A stretch of DNA of 37,000 nucleotides from Neorhizobium vignae (GTDB taxonomy: Bacteria; Pseudomonadota; Alphaproteobacteria; Rhizobiales; Rhizobiaceae). The position numbers and the translations under genes were made by a program. Below the pieces are notes generated by a model. It made no database searches and was not told where the DNA came from. It saw nothing but the letters and a program-made list of their open reading frames with translations. Every line of letters begins with the position of its first letter. Position 1 is the first letter of the stretch. The DNA is taken from NCBI RefSeq assembly GCF_000732195.1, contig NZ_JNNU01000035.1:1-37000 (forward strand). Direction: 5' to 3'. Shown here piece by piece: positions 8,435 through 15,642 of this stretch.

Positions 8435-9220
8435 TTATCTAGCGATCGTAAAAAAGGGATAAGGGGAATGCGCCGCCGTAAAGCCAACCGCCGCGCACAA
8501 AGCCATGGAACCGGCGTTATTGGTGAAACAGTCCCACAGCGGCACGAGCGATTTTTCAAAACAGCGGTCAACGAAGTTTGTCACGGCCAGGCGGCCCAGA
8601 CCCATCCCACGGTATTGTGGAAGGGTCAGGATGTCGATTTCCAGACGGCGGTCCGCTTCCGCGGCTGCGTAGCAGATTGCCGCGGGATCGCCCTTATAAC
8701 TCACAACGACGGCATTTGCGCCATGGACAAAATCGGCTCGCGTACGCCAGAACCGTCCGACGAGCTGAAACGCATTCTCGATACAATCGATATTTTGCGA
8801 GTTCACTTCCGATATCCGGACATCTTCAGGAAGGGGTCGCCCCTTCGATTCCTCATAGGTGGGGCTATCGGACCGAATGATAAAGCGCTGCCGCCACGAC
8901 CGCAAATTTTTATAGTCTTCAGCCATTAAAAACTTCGGCAGATATGATGCGTACAATCGGACTTTCGCCGGAGCAAACCGTCTATCGACCAACAAATATC
9001 GTTCGAGTTCTTCTTCGAATTTCCTCACCTTTGCGCCTAGGATTTGTGCAAAACCGAAGGAGTGCTCGACGTATACCTGTGTGGGGTTCTGGTCGTCGTC
9101 AGCGTAGACAACGCCATCCTGCGCGCCTAATAAAACGGAGCCGATCAGAGGATAAAAAAAATCATATGCACGATATGCGTCATAGACCTCAGCACGGGCG
9201 GCGTCCGACAGCATCAACAT
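8435..9220 (-). CDS. GNAT-family N-acyltransferase
   Basis: A 261-residue protein whose C-terminal half (about 150-260) is a GNAT fold: the acyl-CoA/pantetheine-binding loop QYRGMGLGRLA, then PLWDCFTNNAGSMALCAAVGF with the N-x-x-S-x-x-L-x-x-x-x-GF pattern of the PF12746-type branch. The N-terminal half has no recognised domain. In this operon it is a natural candidate for transferring the activated acyl or aminoacyl group from the carrier protein, or an acetyl group from CoA, to the 4-amino group of the sugar; that role is inferred. Its start lies 1 bp after the reductase stop and its stop 16 bp before the adenylating enzyme, so expression is tightly coupled. Confidence 0.78.
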   Translation of the reverse strand: MLMLSDAARAEVYDAYRAYDFFYPLIGSVLLGAQDGVVYADDDQNPTQVYVEHSFGFAQILGAKVRKFEEELERYLLVDRRFAPAKVRLYASYLPKFLMAEDYKNLRSWRQRFIIRSDSPTYEESKGRPLPEDVRISEVNSQNIDCIENAFQLVGRFWRTRADFVHGANAVVVSYKGDPAAICYAAAEADRRLEIDILTLPQYRGMGLGRLAVTNFVDRCFEKSLVPLWDCFTNNAGSMALCAAVGFTAAHSPYPFFTIAR

Positions 9221-9221
9221 A

Positions 9222-9962
9222 CTAGATGGTCACCCCTCCATTTACATCGAGGATCGTGCCGTTGAGAAAGTCATTTGCTATAGCAGCCACTACAGCCTGA
9301 GCGATCTCTTCTGCCCGGCCTAGACGGCGCAGAGGCGTCAAGCCTTCTATATGTTTAATGATCGTCTCGTTCAAAGCTGCTCGAGTTGAGGGGGTATCGA
9401 CGAAGCCAGGCGCAACAGCGTTGCAGCGAATTCCAAGTCGACCCAGTTCTTTGGACCATGTTACCGTCATCGCGTTCACCGCAGCCTTTGCAGCTGAGTA
9501 GGCCGTCTGCCCCTCATTTCCACGAGCGCTGATGGAACTGATATTAATCACGACGCCCTTTGTTCTACGCAGGACCATTTGCTCCACGACAGCAGAGGTC
9601 ATTATAAAAACCGAGTCGAGGTTTACTCGAAGGCACTGCCGGAAGCGGTCGTAACTGTGCATCATACCATCCGGGTTCATTAAGTTGACAAGCGGCTCGC
9701 TGTAAATCACGCCGGCATTGTTTACCAGGACATCGATCCTACCGTACATTGCGGCGATTGCCTCAACTGTCGATTTTGCCTCGTCTGGCTGCGTTACATC
9801 CAGAGAACGTCGATCAAAGACATCAGGCAAGGCCTCCAATGCGACGTTATCGATATCGGCAACGATAACGCGCGCGCCTTCCGCTCGCAGCCGATGAGCT
9901 ATCGCCAGACCGAGCCCTTTCGAACCCCCGGTAATGAGCGATACCGCACCGTCAAGCTTCAA
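9222..9962 (-). CDS. FabG-like short-chain dehydrogenase/reductase
   Basis: A classical 246-residue SDR with TGGSKGLG (11-18), NNAG (81-84), the serine in ISS near 142-143, Y155-x3-K159 and a C-terminal FLNGTILDVNGG as in 3-oxoacyl-ACP reductases. A role in reducing a carrier-bound beta-keto group, or a sugar keto group, is plausible from its place directly after the carrier-protein gene. The start codon is TTG at 9962: AAGGAG lies 6 nt upstream (9969-9974) and the protein begins MKLDGAVSLITGG, as SDRs should. It overlaps the carrier protein gene by 11 bp. Confidence 0.88.
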   Translation of the reverse strand: MKLDGAVSLITGGSKGLGLAIAHRLRAEGARVIVADIDNVALEALPDVFDRRSLDVTQPDEAKSTVEAIAAMYGRIDVLVNNAGVIYSEPLVNLMNPDGMMHSYDRFRQCLRVNLDSVFIMTSAVVEQMVLRRTKGVVINISSISARGNEGQTAYSAAKAAVNAMTVTWSKELGRLGIRCNAVAPGFVDTPSTRAALNETIIKHIEGLTPLRRLGRAEEIAQAVVAAIANDFLNGTILDVNGGVTI

Positions 9963-10191
9963 GATCGACTCCTTTGGCTTTCAAAATACGGTTGATCTTT
10001 TCAACCGATGTCATTGTAATGATATCGGCGATCTCCAATTCGACACCAAATTCCCGCTCAAGTGAGACGACCAAGTCCATCTGCTTCAGCGAATCCCAGT
10101 TCCCAACGTCGTCCTTCGTTAGTTGCGGGACAATTTGCTCCCGCCGCAGGCCGAAAACGTCGGCCAGAACAGTTACGAGCTTGTCGTTCAT
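9952..10191 (-). CDS. Stand-alone acyl/peptidyl carrier protein
   Basis: A 79-residue acidic four-helix carrier protein. The phosphopantetheine attachment serine is S34 in WDSLKQMDL, with the family pattern of helix I (DKLVTVLADVFGL) and helix III (TSVEKINRIL). It should carry an activated acyl or aminoacyl group as a thioester in the cytoplasm. It is the likely partner of the DltA-like enzyme (6856-8418), the SDR that follows and one of the acyltransferases. ATG 10191 is preferred over the ATG at 10203 because it falls one base after the stop of the NeuD-like gene. No ketosynthase is seen in the locus, arguing against a chain-extension role. Confidence 0.9.
   Translation of the reverse strand: MNDKLVTVLADVFGLRREQIVPQLTKDDVGNWDSLKQMDLVVSLEREFGVELEIADIITMTSVEKINRILKAKGVDLEA
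9969..9974 (-). promoter_or_regulatory. Ribosome binding site deciding a TTG start
   Basis: AAGGAG in the minus sense, six bases before the TTG at 9962 and inside the 3' end of the carrier-protein gene. There is no nearby in-frame ATG that keeps the Rossmann motif, so this site fixes the start of the SDR. Confidence 0.75.
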
Positions 10192-10192
10192 G

Positions 10193-10864
10193 TTATACCC
10201 CAAAATATTTTGCGTAGTCCTGTGATGAGTAACGGATTTGCTCTGCCGATCTCGCCAAGTGAACGCTGGATGGTTTGCTGTTCTTAGTAATCAGCGCGCC
10301 ACCACCAATTACACAATATTCACCCACGGTCAGACCATTCGTAATAGTAGCATTTACGCCAACGAACGTGTTTCGTCCGACGTGGACTTTGCCCGAGATC
10401 ACGGCACCAGACGCTATCCAGCAATTCTCCGCCACGTGCGAGTGGTGCGCCACCGTTACATTGCCCCAGATCATCGTGTTGGTCCCCACCGTTACCTCTG
10501 GTTCCACGAGCGCACCGGGCAATACAACCGACCCCTCCCCCAACGGGATGGTAGTGTGAATCTTCGCGTCGGGATGGATATAGGTCTCAATTTGGTAACC
10601 CATGCTCTTCAATCGATGGAACATTGATTCACGGGTACGATTGAGGTCGTGGTAGCCAATAGCCATAATGATCGTGGCTTCGCTTGGGCTGCATTTGGCT
10701 GGCAACCGAGATATGGCAACAGTCTTCAAGTCAGGACAGTGTCCAGAATCGACAAACTGGTCATCGACCGTCGCGCAAATTACATGATAGCGTTCATCCC
10801 GAGACAGATAGCTGTTAAGGATTTCGGCAGTTACCGCGTTGCCTGCGAAGATGACGTTCTTCAT
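10193..10864 (-). CDS. NeuD/PglD-like sugar acyltransferase
   Basis: A 223-residue protein: an N-terminal Rossmann-like portion (MKNVIFAGNAV...ATIIMAIGYHDLNR) followed by a left-handed beta-helix of hexapeptide repeats (about 100-195) with a His-His pair at 140-141 in VAHHSH, where NeuD/PglD enzymes carry their catalytic histidine. PglD acetylates UDP-4-amino-4,6-dideoxyhexose and related enzymes acylate dTDP-Fuc4N or Qui4N, so the amino sugar made by WecE is a sensible substrate. ATG 10864 is four bases after the stop of the beta-propeller gene; longer upstream frames lack family character. The operon thus has two candidate N-acyltransferases, this one and the GNAT. Confidence 0.85.
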   Translation of the reverse strand: MKNVIFAGNAVTAEILNSYLSRDERYHVICATVDDQFVDSGHCPDLKTVAISRLPAKCSPSEATIIMAIGYHDLNRTRESMFHRLKSMGYQIETYIHPDAKIHTTIPLGEGSVVLPGALVEPEVTVGTNTMIWGNVTVAHHSHVAENCWIASGAVISGKVHVGRNTFVGVNATITNGLTVGEYCVIGGGALITKNSKPSSVHLARSAEQIRYSSQDYAKYFGV

Positions 10865-10868
10865 CGAA

Positions 10869-11819
10869 TCACTCCATGACCGCCAAACCGAAGCCCGTCG
10901 CGCCGTAATTATTACCGTTGTAGAGCATGTACATACAGCCGCGATGCTGGAAAACATATGGATAGCATATCATCTGGCTGTCCCAGCCCACTGTCGACAC
11001 GTCTATGCCGGAAACGGAATCGTTTCTTTCCCATTTCAACCCGTCGAAAGAAGACGCAAACCCGATGCGATAGGTATCTATCTCTTTGGTGGCGCGATGG
11101 GCAAACCACATTGCGTAAAGTCCCTCGCTGTAAAACACGCTGGGACGGCCAAAGGCATATTCATATTCATCAGCGAACGGAATGCACATCCCTGGATCGC
11201 ATACCCAATTTATCCCGTCCGCCGATTGAGCGTGATGAATGCCGTAATGATGATGCCATCCGTTCTCCCGCCTCTCCCATTTGACACCCGAGTTGTACCA
11301 GGTATGCCAAACGTTCCCGTCGATATAGAACGCTGTCGCTGCGGCGAAGAGCGGGTTCATTTTGTCGCGCCCGAGAACCGGACCCGGAAAATCCTTGGTC
11401 AGAGTAAGATTTTCCGGGTCCAAGGTCGCACGTCCAGTATCACAGATCCAGAGGCCTTCCGGCAGGTTCTGCCAGCCTACGTAGTACAGATAAGTCCGAC
11501 CTTCATGAGCAATCAAGCAGACGCTAATAACGCCATCGCAATCGAAATACCCTGTGGGACCCGGCGAAAGTGCAAGCTTCGGCTCGCCCATCAAGATCAT
11601 TTTGCCGTCGGTAACCAACGCGTAGCTTAAGAAAACGTGAGATCGACGGTTCGCATCGCGGCAGGTGAAGGTCACCACAAAGATGTCATCCTTGAAATGA
11701 ATTGCGCAAGGATGGGAGCCATGTGTGAATCCTGGAATGGTAGGCTCGAAGACAAGCCCCACCTTTTTCCACTCAAATGGTTTCCCGCTCTCCAACTGAG
11801 TCTTCACACTACTAGCCAT
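10869..11819 (-). CDS. Glycoside-hydrolase-like beta-propeller protein
   Basis: A 316-residue protein with several repeats of the kind found in five-bladed beta-propellers of GH43/GH32/GH68-type folds: GSHPCAIHFKDDIFVVTF, GYFDCDGVI, HHAQSADGINWV, YAFGRPSVFYSEGLYAMWFAHR, IGFASSFDGLKWER and PYVFQHRGCMYMLYNGN. Aspartates and glutamates lie in expected blade positions but I could not assign the catalytic triad. There is no signal peptide, so it probably acts in the cytoplasm on a sugar nucleotide or lipid-linked glycan and may be a transferase and not a hydrolase. It ends four bases before the NeuD-like gene. Confidence 0.7.
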   Translation of the reverse strand: MASSVKTQLESGKPFEWKKVGLVFEPTIPGFTHGSHPCAIHFKDDIFVVTFTCRDANRRSHVFLSYALVTDGKMILMGEPKLALSPGPTGYFDCDGVISVCLIAHEGRTYLYYVGWQNLPEGLWICDTGRATLDPENLTLTKDFPGPVLGRDKMNPLFAAATAFYIDGNVWHTWYNSGVKWERRENGWHHHYGIHHAQSADGINWVCDPGMCIPFADEYEYAFGRPSVFYSEGLYAMWFAHRATKEIDTYRIGFASSFDGLKWERNDSVSGIDVSTVGWDSQMICYPYVFQHRGCMYMLYNGNNYGATGFGLAVME

Positions 11820-11834
11820 TTGTGAGCCTCAAGG

Positions 11835-12803
11835 TCAAAATTCGTCACGCAATAGTAGCTGCTCAATAAACGAAACGCGACTTATGCCCCTCTTTTCTGC
11901 CTCAGCGTAAATACGCGCTTTTATGGCCGGATCGATACCTTCTAAAACACCGAAATAACGCGTGCGTACGGTACCGCCACGTCGTCCGATATGCGGAACG
12001 TCGATGTCGATAGTCGAGGGTGTCTTTGACACAACAAAATCAATCACGTAGAAGCAGCCACTCAACTCCCAGGAAAGAGTCACGTCGGTTGCCATGGCAG
12101 GCAGCGAAGCCAGAGGCGCGTCGAAAGCATAGAGCGGATTGTTATTGATCAACATCTTCCCGACTTCGGTCACCTTGACCCACGGAGCGACCCCTTCATC
12201 GCATATGACAATACGGCCGCCGGGCTTCACGACGCGATTCATCTCGGCCATCCCTTTTTCGATGTCCGGAAAGAGGTTAATGCCACCGAAATGGTAGGCC
12301 GCGTCAAACTGACCGTCCTGAAAAGGCAAGTTGGTTGCGTCGCTAGCGGAAAAAAAGAATTGCACGCCAGAGTTCTTTAGAGCCGCCCCATGCCGTTCGA
12401 CAGCCGACATCAACATTGGTATCGCTATATCCTGGGCATAGATGATGCCCGTATCCAATGCCTCCGCTAGAAAAGGCAGATCGTTCCCTGCCCCAGCACC
12501 TGTCACGAGAACCGTCTGGCCTTTCGACAACCTTAAGCGAGCGATGAGACTCTTTCTAAGAGTGGCTTCGTCTGTCTGAAAAGTCCGAAAAACCCATTGT
12601 AGCGCATTGTCGTGAATTTCCGCAGCATTTTCAATAGCATACTCGTTCGAACCCTCCTCCTCGCAGGCGAAAACGGGAACGTTCGTACCGGTGACGAAGG
12701 GGAAGAAATGGCCGTTTGGACAGCGCAAGCCGGCAGCTTCTTCCCTAAGTGGGCTTTTGCCGCACGTCAGGTCAGTACAGCAATAGGAAACCGTCATGAT
12801 CAT
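11835..12803 (-). CDS. SAM methyltransferase with N-terminal zinc-finger-like domain
   Basis: A 322-residue protein. The first 45 residues hold four or five cysteines and a GHFFPF motif (CCTDLTCGK...LRCPNGHFFPF), resembling the Trm112/RlmA-type zinc module. Residues about 95-215 form a class I methyltransferase: VLVTGAGAGNDLPF (motif I), DATNLPFQDGQFDAAYHFGG and VKPGGRIVICDEG. The C-terminal 60 residues (RRGGTVRTRYFGVLEG...RVSFIEQLLL) are of unknown function. Within the operon it probably methylates a sugar or acyl substituent; its substrate is unknown. Its ATG overlaps the preceding methyltransferase stop (ATGA, 12800-12803). Confidence 0.8.
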   Translation of the reverse strand: MIMTVSYCCTDLTCGKSPLREEAAGLRCPNGHFFPFVTGTNVPVFACEEEGSNEYAIENAAEIHDNALQWVFRTFQTDEATLRKSLIARLRLSKGQTVLVTGAGAGNDLPFLAEALDTGIIYAQDIAIPMLMSAVERHGAALKNSGVQFFFSASDATNLPFQDGQFDAAYHFGGINLFPDIEKGMAEMNRVVKPGGRIVICDEGVAPWVKVTEVGKMLINNNPLYAFDAPLASLPAMATDVTLSWELSGCFYVIDFVVSKTPSTIDIDVPHIGRRGGTVRTRYFGVLEGIDPAIKARIYAEAEKRGISRVSFIEQLLLRDEF

Positions 12804-13501
12804 TCGTTACCTTTTTGACAAACCACCCAAAACACGCGCTCATCGATGCCGTAGTAGTCGTTCTCGGCCGATCCAAAAGAGAAATTCTTGAATAGTGGGG
12901 AAAAATACGCTTGTATTTCATTAACATTAGCGAACGCCTGAAGGCGATACTCCTTCCGATTATTGTACGGATCTCTGGTGATCCGCATCGACCCATCCGG
13001 CAATTGCTCAGCGCCTTCAAATATATAGGAAGCCCGATTGGCTACCGAGGCAACTAAAAATCCTCCGGGCTTCAAAACGCGCGCGTACTCACTCAGGTTG
13101 TCGAAGAACACATCGCCTTCGTCACAATAATAACAGCAATGACATGCTAGTATATAATCGAACGAACCATCTTCGTAGGGTATAGAACTGTTTCGTCCAA
13201 CTCGTAAATCAGCCTTATAACCGAGCTCTTTTAAGCGCGCCTGGGTCTGATCCACGATTCCCTGGGTGATTTCTATACCGCTAACTTCCAACCCGGTATC
13301 CGCGAGCAATACGGTATTCCGCCCGTCGCCAAAACCGACATCAAGCACCCTATCGCCGGGAGAGGGGCGTTTGAAATTGAGTCTGGGATAGCTAGCAAGG
13401 AACGTCCTTACTACAAACTCGGTTGGATACACCTTTAGCGATTTTCGCTCCGAGTAGTGGCGCTCATAGCTCGAATCAATGCCGCTGCTGTGATTGCCCA
13501 T
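12800..13501 (-). CDS. Class I SAM-dependent methyltransferase
   Basis: A 233-residue methyltransferase with motif I VLDVGFGDGRN (about 52-62), the acidic SGIEIT after strand 2, FDYILACHCCYY and the VLKPGGFLVASV motif. It overlaps the GT2 gene upstream by 26 bp and the next methyltransferase by 4 bp, so it belongs to the operon. Likely an O-, N- or C-methyltransferase acting on the polysaccharide's sugar or acyl group; the target cannot be read from the sequence. Confidence 0.85.
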   Translation of the reverse strand: MGNHSSGIDSSYERHYSERKSLKVYPTEFVVRTFLASYPRLNFKRPSPGDRVLDVGFGDGRNTVLLADTGLEVSGIEITQGIVDQTQARLKELGYKADLRVGRNSSIPYEDGSFDYILACHCCYYCDEGDVFFDNLSEYARVLKPGGFLVASVANRASYIFEGAEQLPDGSMRITRDPYNNRKEYRLQAFANVNEIQAYFSPLFKNFSFGSAENDYYGIDERVFWVVCQKGNE

Positions 13502-14411
13502 AGATCTTCCTCACTATCACGTAGGGGCGTTGCTTTGTTTCCGAAAATATCTTCGAAAGATAGATCCCGATGACCCCGATAAACGACATTATCATGCCGC
13601 CGAGCAACCACACAGAAACCATGATGGAGGTCCAGCCATCCACAGGCTCGGTCGTAAATAGACGATTCACGACAAGGAAGGCGGCATAGATAAGCGAACA
13701 ACTAAGCACGACAAGGCCGCAATAGAATATTAATCGCAGCGGAAAATCGCTGAAGGATGTGACCGCGTTGACTAGATGACCAATCTTCTTACCCAAACCA
13801 TACGTCGTCTCGCTCGTCATGTGCTTCTTGACTGTCTGGGGGCTTTGCCTGAACCCGGTCAACACCCAGAGACAGGAAATCACGGCTTCGCGCTCTTGAT
13901 ATTTCAAGAGCGCGTTGACGTAACGCCTTGTCATTAAGCGCGTCGTCGTAATGTTCTTGGGGTGATCGATGTTCAGCAGCCAGTTGAGCATGGAGTAATA
14001 TATGTAACCGCTCCAACGCTCTACGAAATCACCTTTGCGACTCTTTTGAACACCGTAGACAACGTCAGAGTCGTCCTCAGCCATCTGATCAGCGAAGCTG
14101 CTCAGCCATTCAGGCTCCTCTTCCAGATCGCTGTCGATCAAAAACACGTACTCGCCGGATGCATGCTCCAAACCGGCCCTCATCGCCTTATGGTGGCCGA
14201 AGTTCCTCGATAGATCTACCACCACGACATGAGGATCGTTCTCCATCAAATTTACGGCCAGCTCCAGACTGTTATCGGGCGAGCCATCATTAACCAGGAC
14301 GATTTCGTAGTCAGCGCCTGCAAATTTCTTAGCAGAAATTGTCGTCCGCCGATAAAACTCGGCTAAGTGAGGGGCGGATCTATAAAGAGTAGCGACTACC
14401 GAAAGCTTCAT
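13476..14411 (-). CDS. GtrB-like family 2 glycosyltransferase
   Basis: A 311-residue GT2 enzyme: N-terminal GT-A domain starting MKLSVVATLYRSAPHL, nucleotide-binding VNDGSPDNS, the acidic motif LIDSDLEEEPEW where DPM1/GtrB-type enzymes carry their metal-binding DxD, and two C-terminal membrane helices (LIFYCGLVVLSCSLIYAAFLV and WLLGGMIMSFIGVIGIYL). This is the layout of GtrB/ArnC-type polyprenyl-phosphate glycosyltransferases that load a sugar onto undecaprenyl phosphate at the inner membrane face. ATG 14411 is chosen over 14450 by homology. With the GtrA-like flippase (6432-6845) it suggests a lipid-linked route; the sugar could be the dTDP-aminodideoxyhexose, by inference. Confidence 0.88.
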   Translation of the reverse strand: MKLSVVATLYRSAPHLAEFYRRTTISAKKFAGADYEIVLVNDGSPDNSLELAVNLMENDPHVVVVDLSRNFGHHKAMRAGLEHASGEYVFLIDSDLEEEPEWLSSFADQMAEDDSDVVYGVQKSRKGDFVERWSGYIYYSMLNWLLNIDHPKNITTTRLMTRRYVNALLKYQEREAVISCLWVLTGFRQSPQTVKKHMTSETTYGLGKKIGHLVNAVTSFSDFPLRLIFYCGLVVLSCSLIYAAFLVVNRLFTTEPVDGWTSIMVSVWLLGGMIMSFIGVIGIYLSKIFSETKQRPYVIVRKIYGQSQQRH

Positions 14412-14615
14412 GGCACGGGTTTTCCATGGAGACCACAGAGCGCCATACAACCGCGTTCAAACACCCGTTCGCCCTCGCTGAGAAGCGGCAAGTTTTTGCG
14501 CGCTTCCATTACTTTCGTTTCAAGGCGACCCGTTTAGATTTCCAGCCTTACCCTGTCAAGGCAACCGGAGCCCCGCGGATTACAAGGCACGTCCGCGTTA
14601 CCAAGCAGCCCCCCC

Positions 14616-15311
14616 TTAACGATGCACATACCGCATCATCGAGCCGCTTTCGGGCCCGCAGTTGAAGAGCAAGTCCAAAATGGTCACGCCGTGCTCAAAG
14701 GGTCCCCAGAGTTGAGGATATTGGGGATACCCGCTATAATCAAACCACTCGACAGAGATACCAGCATTCTGAAACAGATCTTCATCCAAGTAATCCTGCG
14801 CAGCAGGGCCAGAAACGTATATCTTGGCACCAGCTTCCAGACAGATCGCTAACAGCCTTTCGCTCTTACCTTCTCGGAGCTCAAATTCACTCGATTCTCG
14901 GAAATGCGTCGTGATACCGAGGTAGATGCAAATAATTTTCAATAGATCTCTATTGAGATCCGACAGGAGAACTTGATCCCCCCTCAACAGTACAGGCTCC
15001 AGAATTTTCGAAATCTCTTTAAAATAAGGAGCCTTAGCATAGTTGCTTGCGAGACTGCGCCAATGACTTTCTCGCCAAGCCTGACCGTCCAGCTCCGTCT
15101 CTCCGATAGACTGGCTATACTTTCCCTTGACTTTTACTGGCACAGTCAGCCACTTCAAGTCATGCGGTGTCTTGATTTTATTACGATTCCTCCAGTCTCG
15201 TCGCGTGTACTGCACTTCATCGTACAGGATAAACTCGTCAACGTATGCGATTAAATCAAAATACCCCTTCCATGGAATGTAATTTGATTGAAGTACTGCG
15301 ATCTTTTTCAT
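14616..15311 (-). CDS. WbqC-family protein
   Basis: A 231-residue protein with the WbqC-like pattern at its start: QSNYIPWKGYFDLI, a D-x-F-I-x-Y-D-x-VQYTRRDWRNRN segment and LTVPVK. WbqC-family proteins occur in O-antigen and capsule loci; their reaction was unassigned as far as I know. It stands apart in the operon, with about 200 bp to the GT2 gene and 330 bp to the large membrane protein, so it could be separately transcribed. Its presence supports the surface-polysaccharide reading. Confidence 0.85.
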   Translation of the reverse strand: MKKIAVLQSNYIPWKGYFDLIAYVDEFILYDEVQYTRRDWRNRNKIKTPHDLKWLTVPVKVKGKYSQSIGETELDGQAWRESHWRSLASNYAKAPYFKEISKILEPVLLRGDQVLLSDLNRDLLKIICIYLGITTHFRESSEFELREGKSERLLAICLEAGAKIYVSGPAAQDYLDEDLFQNAGISVEWFDYSGYPQYPQLWGPFEHGVTILDLLFNCGPESGSMMRYVHR

Positions 15312-15642
15312 CGAAAACCTGTCTTATCTATCGACAATAGCGCCGGAGAGGCTAAATTCCGGCCGTTTCATTCGTGAAACAGCATTATAGCATGAACCTT
15401 TGGTCTCTTGACGCTCCTGCAGGATAGCATGATGGCAGCTTAGGCTTACCGGGCTCCCGGTAAGGCGACCTTATCCTCAAGATAGCAGTAAAAAGCAGTC
15501 TTGGTGAATAACCGCTTCGGATTAGCGTGCCCGGCCTCCGCCAGGCATTCCCTCAGACCCCCCGTTTCATCTCCGTGGGACCACTGGGGGCTCGGCAATA
15601 TGCATTCCGGATATGTGATGCCAAAGATCGTCCGCAAGGTTC
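15312..15642. other. Intergenic stretch with hairpin
   Basis: Between the large membrane protein gene and the WbqC-family gene. It contains a near-perfect dyad, CTTACCGGG (15445-15453) pairing with CCCGGTAAG (15456-15464). There is no T-run on either side, so it is a hairpin or protein site more than a classic terminator. A 76-codon frame (15446-15676, -) covers it but shows no recognisable family. Confidence 0.5.
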
